From Cellvibrionales bacterium (GTDB lineage Bacteria; Pseudomonadota; Gammaproteobacteria; Pseudomonadales; Porticoccaceae), in NCBI GenBank assembly GCA_002746135.1, contig NVWE01000011.1, positions 54,401-91,199 of the forward strand: a DNA stretch of 36,799 bases, written 5' to 3'. Position numbers and translations under genes: made by a program. Positions 15,872 through 24,969 of this stretch are shown here, one piece after another (the stretch's first letter is position 1; each line of letters begins with the position of its first letter). The notes beneath the pieces are model-generated. The model did no database searches. It saw only the letters and a list, made by a program, of their open reading frames with translations, and had not been told where the DNA came from.

Positions 15872-16879
15872 CTAGGCGAGCGGGCGAATACCCACTGCGC
15901 GACGCACTTCATCCATCAAGGGCTGACTAATGGCTCTGGCCTTTTCAGCACCGGCCTGCAATATGGCCTCTATTTCATCTGGCGCATTAAGCAGAGCTTC
16001 GTAGCGTTCACGGGCCGGAGCCAACTCAGCATTCACCAAGGCAAACAGTTGTTTCTTGGCCTCGCCCCAGGCGATGCCCTTGGCAAATTCTTCACGCATC
16101 TCCGCAATTTTCTCGGGCGTGGCAAAGGCCTGCCAGATTTGAAACACCGAGGAGGTATCGGCATCTTTCGGCTCGCCCGGCTCTAACAAGTTAGTTTTGA
16201 TTTTATTGATGTATTTTTTCAGCTTCTTTTCGGTGAGAAATAGCGGAATGGTATTGCCGTAGCTCTTGCTCATTTTGCGGCCATCGAGGCCCTGCAGCAA
16301 AGGCACATCGTCATCGACCAGGGCCTGGGGCAGAGCAAAGTGTTCGCCGTAGTGGTGGTTGAAACGCTGGGCAATATCACGCGCCATTTCGACGTGTTGA
16401 ATCTGGTCGCGACCCACTGGAATTTGATGAGCGTTGAACATCAGGATGTCGGCGGCCATCAATACCGGGTAGCTGAACAGGCCCATCGTCACGCCGAAGT
16501 CGGCATCTTCCCCCGCCGTTTCATTATCTTGCACCGCTGCTTTGTAAGCGTGGGCGCGATTCATCAAACCCTTGGCAGCCATGCAGTTGAGCAGCCACAT
16601 TAATTCGGGAATTTGCGGAATATCGGACTGGCGATAAAATACCGCCTGGTCGGTATCGAGACCCAGGGCAATCCAGCTGGCGGCAATTTCCAGGGTCGAG
16701 CGATGTACCGCGTCGGGATCATTGCATTTGATCAGGGCGTGGTAATCAGCGAGAAAATAGAAGGACTCGACATCGCTATTTTTACTGGCCTCAACGGCGG
16801 GGCGAATGGCACCCACATAATTGCCCAAATGAGGGGTGCCGGAGGTGGTAATGCCGGTCAGGATTCTCTGCTTGCTCAT
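15872..16879 (-). CDS. trpS: Tryptophanyl-tRNA synthetase
   Basis: This class I aminoacyl-tRNA synthetase has 335 residues, the normal bacterial length. The HIGH-type motif is HLGN at 17-20 ([14 protein letters not shown]) and the KMSKS loop is at 202-206 ([11 protein letters not shown]). The segment [19 protein letters not shown] at about 141-159 is the tryptophan/dimer region typical of TrpS. It converges with bioA, with only 32 bases between the stops. It lies 118 bases downstream of the metal-efflux permease on the same strand, and probably has its own promoter in that gap. Confidence 0.96.
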   Translation of the reverse strand: MSKQRILTGITTSGTPHLGNYVGAIRPAVEASKNSDVESFYFLADYHALIKCNDPDAVHRSTLEIAASWIALGLDTDQAVFYRQSDIPQIPELMWLLNCMAAKGLMNRAHAYKAAVQDNETAGEDADFGVTMGLFSYPVLMAADILMFNAHQIPVGRDQIQHVEMARDIAQRFNHHYGEHFALPQALVDDDVPLLQGLDGRKMSKSYGNTIPLFLTEKKLKKYINKIKTNLLEPGEPKDADTSSVFQIWQAFATPEKIAEMREEFAKGIAWGEAKKQLFALVNAELAPARERYEALLNAPDEIEAILQAGAEKARAISQPLMDEVRRAVGIRPLA

Positions 16880-16997
16880 AATTTCTCTGCGCCATATTTC
16901 TGTTTGTGCGAGGTAACACCGCTAATGGCGATGCTGAAAAAAGTCGGCGCAATGATACCTGATTTCAGGCTCCTGTCGGGGCTACTCAACAACTCAG

Positions 16998-18119
16998 TTA
17001 CAGCGGCATCTGGTTGAGTATCCAGCCCAATACCAGCACTTGCGGCAAGGTGACGAGGGGCAGGAAGAGCGCGATTTTCCAGGATTTGGTGAGATCTTTG
17101 AGAATCATAATCTCGGTATAGTCGGTGGCGATGCCGGCCATCAAAAAGGTAAAGCCGTTGCCCGGCGCGCCGGCACGTATCACCAAATCGGCGGCGATCG
17201 GTGTTGAACCCTCGGAGCAGACTTCGATAATCGTGGCCGCCACCAGGGTCAGTAACAAACCCATCAAAGTCGGGCCAAACAGGGCACCGTAAGTGTCGAG
17301 GGGGACAAAAGCGCGAATTGCCGTGGCCAGTACCAGGCCAAAAAACAGCCAGCGAAAAACCATGCGTGAATCTTTCAAGCCATCCCACAACAGGGCACCT
17401 ATTGTTTGCGGTGTAAAACGAGCAGCGGCGAAGAGCTTTTTTAACTCGGGCCACACAGCAGGCGCTTGCTCCTGAGAATTGCCATCAGGTGTTGCCGGAT
17501 TGGCATTTAACACCCCCTTAGCGACCAGTCGATCGAAGATCACTCCGCTGATCAAACCAATCAGCAGTGACAGCCCAATATAGAGCAGCGTCCACTTGAG
17601 GCCGATCAGCGTGAACATAATGATGGTCAGCGACAGGGAGTTCCACGGGCTGGCAATCAGGAAGGCCATCAATTGACCAAGGCTGGCACCCTTTTGATAG
17701 AGCTTGGTGCCGACCATCAAAATGCCGTGGCTACAGAGGTCTAACAATAAACCCGCAAAGGTGGCCCGGGCGATACCTTTGAAGGTGCCCCCTCGCCCGA
17801 GGGTCGCCATAATCAGTTCGCGGGGGATTCTCTCCAGCAGGCCGACAAAAATCACCGCCGCTGCCAGGCCCCACCACATTTTATTGATCAGTTCGAAAAT
17901 GCCGCTGCTCATGACTGTTAGCCAGCGGGGTAAGGCGTTACTGTCGTCAAACCAGAAACCAAGCAAATAACAAACCAGCACTATGCTGCCCGATACCCAC
18001 AATAAATAGTCGCGCTGGTTTTTTTCACTGGGGCAGCAGGAGGTCTCAACTTTCGTTGCGCAGCAGGAAGACGGGGCAACCTCAGGTTCTGGCTCGGGCT
18101 TATTACAGCAGGAACTCAT
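16998..18119 (-). CDS. SO_0444-family copper/zinc efflux permease
   Basis: This 373-residue inner-membrane permease of the DUF318/ArsP-like superfamily has about eight to ten hydrophobic segments. The cytosolic N-terminus holds three Cys-Cys pairs (residues 4-5, 19-20 and 28-29), typical of the SO_0444 group of predicted Cu/Zn efflux transporters. Conserved permease motifs include GILMVGTKLYQKGAS, ASPWNSLSL and EVCSEGSTPIAADL. The ATG overlaps the stop of the upstream CueR-like regulator by four bases (ATGA), so the two genes are translationally coupled and share the promoter at 18579-18609. The regulator's monovalent-metal residues point to Cu(I)/Ag(I) as the signal. The transported ion itself is not proven by the sequence. 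Confidence 0.87.
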   Translation of the reverse strand: MSSCCNKPEPEPEVAPSSCCATKVETSCCPSEKNQRDYLLWVSGSIVLVCYLLGFWFDDSNALPRWLTVMSSGIFELINKMWWGLAAAVIFVGLLERIPRELIMATLGRGGTFKGIARATFAGLLLDLCSHGILMVGTKLYQKGASLGQLMAFLIASPWNSLSLTIIMFTLIGLKWTLLYIGLSLLIGLISGVIFDRLVAKGVLNANPATPDGNSQEQAPAVWPELKKLFAAARFTPQTIGALLWDGLKDSRMVFRWLFFGLVLATAIRAFVPLDTYGALFGPTLMGLLLTLVAATIIEVCSEGSTPIAADLVIRAGAPGNGFTFLMAGIATDYTEIMILKDLTKSWKIALFLPLVTLPQVLVLGWILNQMPL

Positions 18120-18541
18120 GGCTTACTCTCCTCGACGACCTGACTCTGTTCTTGCTGACCCGCCAGCGTATCGATAATGGCGCACTCTGCGTCTTCATCA
18201 TTGGCGCAAGCCCCCACCAGCCTGGCCAGCAAATCCCGGGTTTCGCCCAACTCACGAATATGAGCATCGACTTCTTTAAGTTTGTCACTCACCAGCTGGT
18301 GAACTTCCGTACTGCGGCGCTGAGGATTCTTATACAGGCCCAGTAAAAGCCGGCACTGGCCGATATTAAAACCAAACTGGCGGGCCTGACGCAGGAAGCA
18401 CAGCGTTTGAATATCTGTATTTTCATAACGGCGATAACCATTCGCCGCACGCCTCGGCGCACCGAACAGATCAATGCTCTCATAGTAGCGAATAGTTTTT
18501 GCCGGTAGGCCACTGAGTTTTGCTGCGTCGCTGATATTCAT
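18116..18541 (-). CDS. CueR-like MerR-family copper-responsive regulator
   Basis: The start is the ATG at 18539-18541, preceded by a GAGGT ribosome site; a longer frame to 18670 would cover its own promoter. The 141-residue protein has the MerR N-terminal HTH (NISDAAKLSGLPAKTIRYYE), a long dimerisation helix and the metal loop ACANDEDAECAII. Cys112, Cys120 and Ser77 fall at exactly the residue numbers of E. coli CueR, whose two cysteines bind Cu(I)/Ag(I) and whose Ser77 marks the monovalent-metal group. It is the first gene of an operon with the SO_0444-type permease and should activate it, and itself, when copper or silver is present. A copA-type ATPase, the usual CueR target, is absent here. 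Confidence 0.92.
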   Translation of the reverse strand: MNISDAAKLSGLPAKTIRYYESIDLFGAPRRAANGYRRYENTDIQTLCFLRQARQFGFNIGQCRLLLGLYKNPQRRSTEVHQLVSDKLKEVDAHIRELGETRDLLARLVGACANDEDAECAIIDTLAGQQEQSQVVEESKP

Positions 18542-18578
18542 GCTGCACCTCACCCTTAGCTTGCTGTGATTGAAGCTC

Positions 18579-18609
18579 AATCTAAGCCTTACAGCAACTG
18601 TAAGGTCAA
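18579..18609 (-). promoter_or_regulatory. CueR-type promoter/operator of the metal-efflux operon
   Basis: On the minus strand, TTGACC (18604-18609) and TAGATT (18579-18584) are separated by 19 bases, the overlong spacer of MerR-type promoters. The spacer region holds the dyad CCTTACAG-TTG-CTGTAAGG (18587-18605). The layout closely follows that of the E. coli copA promoter. It lies about 40 bases upstream of the regulator start. Confidence 0.9.
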
Positions 18610-18769
18610 GAAAAACATCGGCCTTTAGCCTCCTGCAAGCCAAGCTTTGCAAAAGGCGTGATATGTACAATTAGTTTCAGGGTGAGATCAGGCTGGCAAC
18701 GATTAAAAATAAGACAACAAAAAGAGCGCTAAGCGGGGAATGGAATAGCACCGTTTACGCCACAACATA

Positions 18770-19189
18770 TCAGCTCGCGCACTCCAAAATACTGATGAAT
18801 TTTTCAATCGACTCAAGCTCAAATCCAGCATGTAATTTTTTATGCCTGGCTAACGTTCTAACCTCACTGAGCGTAAACCAGTCGACTTCCAATAACTCAC
18901 TGTGATCTATGCGACCAATTTGACCGTTAAACAGAGTACCGTAAACTTTGTGCTGGTAACCTTTATAGGAGTAACTGCCGACATCGACCAGCGCCCCCAT
19001 TGCGGTATCGAGTTCTTCGTGGATTTCCCGTCGAGCCGCCTTAAGTGGCTTCTCACCCCAGTCAATTCTACCGCCGGGCAAACCCCAGATACCCGTATTT
19101 TCACCGCGAATATTATTATGTACGACCATTAAAAATTCGCTGTTTGCTTTCAGAATACAGCGCGAGGTTCGATACTTGTGTGTCTTCAT
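18770..19189 (-). CDS. Nudix hydrolase
   Basis: This 139-residue single-domain Nudix protein has the box at residues 40-61: Gly40, Glu46 and REIHEEL at 54-60, following GLPGGRIDWGE. The usual glycine after the REUXEEX part is Asp61 here. The metal-binding glutamates (Glu55, Glu58, Glu59) are present, so pyrophosphohydrolase activity is likely. The substrate cannot be deduced. It stands alone between the copper operon and recJ with gaps of 100 and 245 bases. The gap 19190-19434 shows no gene, only a short GGGG/CCCC hairpin near 19388-19400 without a T-run. Confidence 0.88.
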   Translation of the reverse strand: MKTHKYRTSRCILKANSEFLMVVHNNIRGENTGIWGLPGGRIDWGEKPLKAARREIHEELDTAMGALVDVGSYSYKGYQHKVYGTLFNGQIGRIDHSELLEVDWFTLSEVRTLARHKKLHAGFELESIEKFISILECAS

Positions 19190-19434
19190 GTTTCTCCCTG
19201 CTCATCGAGACAGATTTAATCCCTATGAATACGACCGTCTAAGTCATCTATCCTATTGATTAACAACAGAGATTAAAATAATACGTATTGTTACAAGCTA
19301 CCGCGACGAAGAGCACAGTCATCACAAAACTGACATGACAGCGAATACCCTTAAAAACAATTAGACAGACACATGACCGATAACGGTGGGGTCTTACCCC
19401 CCTATCAAGCGCAATAAGCCCGGACAATTCAAAC

Positions 19435-21186
19435 TCAAAGGTATAAATGCTCAACCATCAATTGCAGGGATTCCCGCCCCCGAAAGCGATTTATATCCAG
19501 CCGGTACACCGCGGCCACTCGCTCGGGTACGGCGGGCACACTACCCTCTTCCACCGTATTAAAGGCAATGGCGTCGACCACCTGTGTGTTTGAAGGGCCA
19601 TAGCCCAGTACCAACTTTAAATGCTTACCGCCCACCACTCTGTGCTGAACAACACTAAACTCGCCGTAAAAACAGGGCTCGGGAAAGTGCTGTCCCCAGG
19701 GACCACCGTCGCGCAGCTGCTGGGCGAGGTCGAGACTGAAATCGTCCGCCTCTAGCTCGCCATCGGTGAGCACTTCTGCGGCCAGGTCATCCGTCGATAA
19801 CTGACGACGCACCTCTTCATCAAAAGCCGCGGCAAAGGCGGGGAAATCGGCCTTTTTCAGTGACAGCCCTGCGGCCATGGCATGACCACCAAAACGATCG
19901 AGTAACGCGGGGTGACGGCTGGCGACGGCATCAAAAGCATCGCGAATATGAAAGCCGGGGATGGAGCGTGCCGAGCCTTTCAGCTCGTCCTCTCCCGCTT
20001 CGGCAAAGGCGATAACCGGGCGGTGTAGCTTGTCTTTAATACGTGAGGCCAGTAGACCGACCACGCCCTGATGCCAGCCCTGATCATAAAGGCATAGCCC
20101 CCAGGGCATATTGTCGGCATCAAAATCGAGTTCATCCAGCAGCACCAGCGCTTCACTTTGCATATCGGCTTCGATTGAGCGGCGATCCTGATTCAACTCA
20201 TCGAGGCGCAGGGCTAGTTGTCGCGCCTCGGCGGGGTCATCACTGAGCAGGCAGCGGATGCCAATACTCATATCATCAAGACGACCGGCTGCATTAAGAC
20301 GCGGCCCCACAGTAAAACCAAGGTCAGAGGCGACCAGCCACTGACGATCTTTATTCGCCAACTCAAGCAGGGCGAGAATACCCGGCCGTGCGCGCCCTGC
20401 CCGCAGTCGCCGCAAACCTTCATTGACCAATACGCGATTAGTTTTATCCAGTGGCACCACATCCGCCACAGTGCCCAGGGCCACCAGGTCGAGCCAGTTG
20501 GCCATCACCGGCTCTGCCAGGCCCGAGTCTACAAACCAGTTTTGCTCTCGCAGACGGCCACGCAGTGCGCTTAGCAGGTAAAAAACCACGCCGACACCCG
20601 CCAGATTCTTTGCACCAAAAGCACAGTCAGGTTGATGGGGATTAACGATGGCTTCAGCGGCGGGCAGCTCCGCACCGGGTAAATGGTGGTCTGTCACCAG
20701 CACTTTAATACCCGCAGCTTGTGCCGCGCGCACGCCTGCAAGACTCGAAATACCATTATCGACGGTGAGAATAAGATCGGGCTTGCTCTGCTGAGCGAGA
20801 GCGACGATTTCGGGCGTTAAACCATAACCGTAGTCAAAACGATTGGGCACCAAAAAATCGACCTGCTTGAAGCCGAGGGCGCGCAAGGCGAGCACGGCGA
20901 GTGTCGTGCTGGTAGCACCGTCGGCGTCAAAGTCACCGACAATAAGAATTGACTGGTCTGTACGCAAGGCATCACAAAGTAAATCAAGAGCGGCATCAAG
21001 ACCGCGCAGAGAGTCGGGGCGGGGCAATTCCGCTAGTTTTAACGACAGCTCCTGCTGGGAGAAAACACCCCGCCCGGCATACACTCGTTGTAACAACGCG
21101 GGCATAGCGGCATCAAAATCGACACCGCTCAGCTCAGCCTCGCGATAGCGAACCAGAGGTGATTGAGTGGCGGCTAGTTTCGACAT
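19435..21186 (-). CDS. recJ: Single-stranded-DNA-specific exonuclease RecJ
   Basis: RecJ is the 5'-3' single-strand exonuclease used in RecF-pathway recombination and mismatch repair. The 583-residue protein has the DHH-family motifs: VGDFDADGATST around residues 83-94, TVDNGI at 141-146, TDHHLPG at 165-171 with the eponymous DHH, NPHQPDC near 188 and the DHHA1 motif GGHAMAAG in the second half, then the C-terminal OB-type region. It starts 12 bases after thrC and is the last gene of a probable hom-thrC-recJ operon, an arrangement also seen in Pseudomonas. Confidence 0.96.
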   Translation of the reverse strand: MSKLAATQSPLVRYREAELSGVDFDAAMPALLQRVYAGRGVFSQQELSLKLAELPRPDSLRGLDAALDLLCDALRTDQSILIVGDFDADGATSTTLAVLALRALGFKQVDFLVPNRFDYGYGLTPEIVALAQQSKPDLILTVDNGISSLAGVRAAQAAGIKVLVTDHHLPGAELPAAEAIVNPHQPDCAFGAKNLAGVGVVFYLLSALRGRLREQNWFVDSGLAEPVMANWLDLVALGTVADVVPLDKTNRVLVNEGLRRLRAGRARPGILALLELANKDRQWLVASDLGFTVGPRLNAAGRLDDMSIGIRCLLSDDPAEARQLALRLDELNQDRRSIEADMQSEALVLLDELDFDADNMPWGLCLYDQGWHQGVVGLLASRIKDKLHRPVIAFAEAGEDELKGSARSIPGFHIRDAFDAVASRHPALLDRFGGHAMAAGLSLKKADFPAFAAAFDEEVRRQLSTDDLAAEVLTDGELEADDFSLDLAQQLRDGGPWGQHFPEPCFYGEFSVVQHRVVGGKHLKLVLGYGPSNTQVVDAIAFNTVEEGSVPAVPERVAAVYRLDINRFRGRESLQLMVEHLYL

Positions 21187-21198
21187 ATTCTTTTAAGG

Positions 21199-22599
21199 TT
21201 AAACCGTAATATTGGCTGCCATGTAGGCCTGCACTTTGGCCAGGTCATTGGCTTCGACGTGGTAACGTTCTTCCCGCTCAAAGAGGTCGGCCATGTGATG
21301 GGGCAAAGCGGGGCTTTCGGGGTAACCGGCCTGCATCACCGCATCGGGGAACTTCGCCGGATGAGCCGTGGCAAGACAGACCATTGGCGTGACCGACGAG
21401 CGACGGCATTTTCGACCCGCCTGTAAAGCGATGGCCGAATGGGGATCAAGCAGGTAATCGCTGCTCTTGTATTCATCGCGAATCACCTGCAGTGTTTCTT
21501 TATCGTCAAGGCGATAAGAGCTGAATACTTTGCGTGCCTGTTCCAGCGCTGCGGGGTCAAGCTCACTGACGCTACCGGCGCTTAAAGAGGCCATTAAGCT
21601 ATCGATAACAGCACCGTCTTTGCCGTAGAGATCGAATAATAGGCGTTCAAAATTACTCGAGGCCATAATATCCATACTTGGCGACAAGCTGTGTTGAATC
21701 GGCTTTTTACTGTGGTCGTTAGCGCTAATACAGCGGTGCAGAATGTCATTGGCATTAGTGCCGATCACCAGTTGTTCGACCGGCAAGCCCATACCTCGGG
21801 CCAGATAACCGGCAAAAATATCACCAAAATTACCCGTTGGCACGGCGAAGGATACCGGCCGGTGAGGCCCGCCCACGGACAGAGCCGCCCAAAAGTAGTA
21901 AACAATTTGCGCCATAATACGCGCCCAGTTAATGGAGTTCACCGCCACCAACTGTCGACCATCAGGCAAAAAGGACTGATCGCCAAAACTGGCTTTAACC
22001 ATATTCTGGCAATCGTCAAAATCACCTTCAACGGCGATATTGTGGATGTTATCACTCAACACGGTGGTCATTTGGCGACGCTGCACGTCGGAAACACGGC
22101 CGTGAGGGTGGAGAATAAAAATATCAATATTCTTACAGCGCCGACAGCCCTCTATCGCTGCCGAGCCGGTATCGCCCGAAGTCGCACCCATGACAACGAC
22201 TTTCTGCTCGCGCTTGTCGAGAATATAGTCGAGTAAATGGCCGAGAAACTGCAGGGCGAAATCTTTAAAGGCCAGCGTGGGGCCGTGGAAGAGTTCGAGT
22301 ATCCATTCGTTATGGTCACTCTGTACCAACGGCGCGATGGCTCGATGGCGAAAATCACTGTAAGACGCGTCAATAATGCCCTGTAAATCAGCAGCGGGAA
22401 TAGCGCCAGCAACGAAGGGCGAAATCACTTTAAAAGCCAGCTCATTGTAAGGCAGGCCAGCCCAGGAGGCGATTTCTTGACGACTGAATTGGGGCAAGGT
22501 TTGCGGCACGAATAAGCCGCCATCGGGCGCCAGGCCCGTCAGTACGACCTCTTCAAAAGACAGTGCGGGGGCCTGACCACGGGTGCTGATATATTTCAC
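21199..22599 (-). CDS. thrC: Threonine synthase
   Basis: ThrC is the PLP enzyme that converts O-phosphohomoserine to threonine. The 466-residue protein is of the long, fold-type II form found in gammaproteobacteria and yeast. The N-terminus is MKYISTRGQAP. The PLP lysine is Lys112 in HGPTLAFKDFALQ, followed by GATSGDTGSAA (phosphate-binding) and the later NFGDIFAGY. It lies 71 bases downstream of hom and directly upstream of recJ on the same strand, giving the last two dedicated steps of threonine synthesis in one transcript. ThrB (homoserine kinase) is not in the window. Confidence 0.96.
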   Translation of the reverse strand: MKYISTRGQAPALSFEEVVLTGLAPDGGLFVPQTLPQFSRQEIASWAGLPYNELAFKVISPFVAGAIPAADLQGIIDASYSDFRHRAIAPLVQSDHNEWILELFHGPTLAFKDFALQFLGHLLDYILDKREQKVVVMGATSGDTGSAAIEGCRRCKNIDIFILHPHGRVSDVQRRQMTTVLSDNIHNIAVEGDFDDCQNMVKASFGDQSFLPDGRQLVAVNSINWARIMAQIVYYFWAALSVGGPHRPVSFAVPTGNFGDIFAGYLARGMGLPVEQLVIGTNANDILHRCISANDHSKKPIQHSLSPSMDIMASSNFERLLFDLYGKDGAVIDSLMASLSAGSVSELDPAALEQARKVFSSYRLDDKETLQVIRDEYKSSDYLLDPHSAIALQAGRKCRRSSVTPMVCLATAHPAKFPDAVMQAGYPESPALPHHMADLFEREERYHVEANDLAKVQAYMAANITV

Positions 22600-22670
22600 G
22601 TTATACCCTTTCCTCTATATATTAACTTTCGACACCGAGCTGATTAAGTCGAAATAGTAATGGCAGTAAT

Positions 22671-23978
22671 TTATGCGTCGAGACTTTCCAGGCGAATTCT
22701 CACAACAGAGCCACTCACGGATTCCAGTGCTTCAATTTCTGCAACAGCGTCGAGCAGGTTCTGTTCACGCGTGGTGTTGGTGAGCATAATCAACGGCACA
22801 TCGGCCACCCCGGCGGGTGGCTCTTTCTGAATAATCGCCTCAATACTGATGCCGCGCTGACTCATAATTTGCGCCACGCTGGATAGTACACCCGGCTGAT
22901 CGAGCACTGAGGCGCGTAAATAATACGCGCTTTCAATATCAGCTATATCGAGTACACCGGGGTCAACAATACTGTCACTGGCAAAACCCAGAGCGGGCAC
23001 GCGATTTTCAGCCGCACAACCGATGCTACGCGCCACATCGACGATATCGGCAACCACGGCGGAGGCTGTGGGTTCAGCACCAGCACCAGCACCATAGTAC
23101 AAGGTGGGGCCAACGGCATCGCCTTTGACCATCACCGCGTTCATCACGCCGTTGACCTGGGCGATGAGCTGACGCTCGGGAATCAGGGTAGGGTGAACAC
23201 GTAATTCAACACCCTCTGCACGCTGTTTAGCAATACCTAAATGCTTGATGCGATAACCCAGCTCTTCAGCGTAAACCACATCTTCAGGCTGAATATCAGT
23301 GATGCCCTCGGTAAAGACAGCGTCAAAACGCAGGGGCATGCCAAAGGCGATGGAGGCGAGAATCACCAGCTTGTGGGCGGCGTCTGTGCCTTCAACATCA
23401 AAGGCGGGATCAGCTTCGGCATAACCCAGCGCCTGGGCTTCGGCCAGCACATCGGCGAAGTCGCGGCCCTTATCACGCATCTCGGTGAGAATAAAATTGC
23501 CGGTACCATTAATAATGCCCGCCAGCCATTCGATCTTGTTAGCCGACAGCCCTTCACGCAGAGCTTTAATAATCGGAATACCACCGGCAACACCGGCTTC
23601 GTAGGCGACTGTCACACCCTGCTTCTCGGCGGCGGCAAAAATTTCGTTACCGTATTCGGCGATAAGTGCTTTGTTGGCGGTAACAACATGCTTACCGTTA
23701 GCGATGGCCTGTAATACCAACTCTTTCGCCGTAGTGGTGCCACCAATGAGTTCGACAATAATGTCGACATCGGGACGGCTGGTGAGGGCGAAAATATCGC
23801 GCTCAACAACAACTTGAGCCGTATCGCAGCTGGCATTGTCACGGCGAGCACCAACCACGGACACCTTAATATCACAGCCCGCGCGCGCATTGATCTGCGC
23901 CCCGTTACGAGCCAACACATTGAAGGTGCCACTACCAACGGTACCCAAACCACAAATCCCAATATTGACTGACTTCAA
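22671..23978 (-). CDS. hom: Homoserine dehydrogenase
   Basis: This enzyme reduces aspartate semialdehyde to homoserine with NAD(P)H. It is the 435-residue stand-alone form with an N-terminal Rossmann motif GICGLGTVGSG (residues 8-18), the catalytic region with AYEAGVAGGIPII and GTGNFILTEM, and a C-terminal ACT domain (from about residue 350, YYLRASVLDQPGVLSSVAQI), which usually gives threonine feedback control. The start codon is TTG (23976-23978) behind a weak GGGGG ribosome site. The conserved N-terminus excludes other starts. The upstream dsbC terminator ends only 22 bases before this start, leaving little room for a separate promoter. Confidence 0.95.
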   Translation of the reverse strand: MKSVNIGICGLGTVGSGTFNVLARNGAQINARAGCDIKVSVVGARRDNASCDTAQVVVERDIFALTSRPDVDIIVELIGGTTTAKELVLQAIANGKHVVTANKALIAEYGNEIFAAAEKQGVTVAYEAGVAGGIPIIKALREGLSANKIEWLAGIINGTGNFILTEMRDKGRDFADVLAEAQALGYAEADPAFDVEGTDAAHKLVILASIAFGMPLRFDAVFTEGITDIQPEDVVYAEELGYRIKHLGIAKQRAEGVELRVHPTLIPERQLIAQVNGVMNAVMVKGDAVGPTLYYGAGAGAEPTASAVVADIVDVARSIGCAAENRVPALGFASDSIVDPGVLDIADIESAYYLRASVLDQPGVLSSVAQIMSQRGISIEAIIQKEPPAGVADVPLIMLTNTTREQNLLDAVAEIEALESVSGSVVRIRLESLDA

Positions 23979-24000
23979 GGAGCCCCCGTACGTAGATAAG

Positions 24001-24030
24001 AAAAAAAGATGGCCACCTTAAAGGTGGCCA
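24001..24030 (-). terminator. Terminator between dsbC and hom
   Basis: TGGCCACC (24010-24017) and GGTGGCCA (24023-24030) form a perfect 8-bp stem with a five-base loop. On the minus strand a run of seven T follows (24007-24001). It ends the dsbC transcript, or attenuates read-through into hom. Confidence 0.85.
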
Positions 24031-24055
24031 TGCCGAGTGTCAACGGGCGACTGCA

Positions 24056-24868
24056 CTATCCGCCACTGATACCCAGTACCCTGGCCAGATCGGCGGCGGG
24101 ACGGTAACCCGGTAACAGGGATCCGTCAGCAAGCACGATGGCCGGCGTACCGTTAACGCCCATTTGCTGACCCAGGTTGTACTGTTTTGCCACTGGATTA
24201 TCGGCACAGACATTCTGTTCGATGTTCTGCTTATTTTTCAAGGCAGTTAAAGCTTCCTGAGGGTTTTCAGCACACCAGGCCGAGGCGATTTTCTGGTAGG
24301 AAACCGAGTCGATACCGGCACGGGGAAAGGCCAAATAACGCACTTCGATTCCCATAGCGTTCAGCTCAGGCACTTCTTTATGTAGCTTTCGGCAATAGCC
24401 GCAGTCCACATCGGTAAACACATTGATCACTGCTTTGACCGCTGCTTTCGGCGAGAAGACAATCATTTCATCCAGCGGAATTTTTGCCAGTAGATCTTTA
24501 CGCACAGTACTTAAAGCCTTCTCTTTAAGATTGATAAATCGCCCCCCAGTCACCTGGTAAAGGTCACCATCAAAAAAGAACTCTCCATCATTGTAGACAT
24601 AGAGCAAGGGACCGTTCTCGACCTGTACCATTGATATGCCGGGGATGGGGCTAGCCATAATATCGCCATACTTAAAGTCAGGGAGAGCGGAACGTAGGCT
24701 GGTTAAAATTTTAGCCTTGCGCTCCTCACCCACAGCTACCACCTTGTGACGCTGCTCTACGGCCCACACAGGCTGGGCTACACAGACCATTAACACGCTA
24801 ATAAAGGCCAGCCAGCATAGACGTCCTTTAAAAAACGTCTTTGTCTTGTATCTGAAAAATTGCTGCAT
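24056..24868 (-). CDS. dsbC: Thiol:disulfide interchange protein DsbC
   Basis: DsbC is the periplasmic disulfide-bond isomerase kept reduced by DsbD. The start is taken as the ATG at 24868 with GGAG nine bases upstream (270 residues); a GTG at 24883 would add five residues. A basic N-terminus and hydrophobic stretch (LCWLAFISVLMVCVA) ending near PVWA form the signal peptide. The dimerisation domain follows, then the thioredoxin-fold domain with the active site DVDCGYCRK (Cys156 and Cys159 from this start). GVNGTPAIVLADG near the C-terminus carries the cis-proline. It lies between xerD and hom, as in Pseudomonas. Confidence 0.94.
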   Translation of the reverse strand: MQQFFRYKTKTFFKGRLCWLAFISVLMVCVAQPVWAVEQRHKVVAVGEERKAKILTSLRSALPDFKYGDIMASPIPGISMVQVENGPLLYVYNDGEFFFDGDLYQVTGGRFINLKEKALSTVRKDLLAKIPLDEMIVFSPKAAVKAVINVFTDVDCGYCRKLHKEVPELNAMGIEVRYLAFPRAGIDSVSYQKIASAWCAENPQEALTALKNKQNIEQNVCADNPVAKQYNLGQQMGVNGTPAIVLADGSLLPGYRPAADLARVLGISGG

Positions 24869-24969
24869 TAATTGAAACTCCACTCTTGCTATTAAACGTT
24901 ACTACTTGCTATTAAATAGACGGTCATTGGAACACATTACCGGCAATCTGTTCCTAAGGGCGATAACAG

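Noticed and set aside
18542-18670. Longer N-terminus for the MerR-type regulator
   Set aside because: The extension would cover the regulator's own promoter and operator; the ATG at 18541 has the ribosome site and the MerR start.
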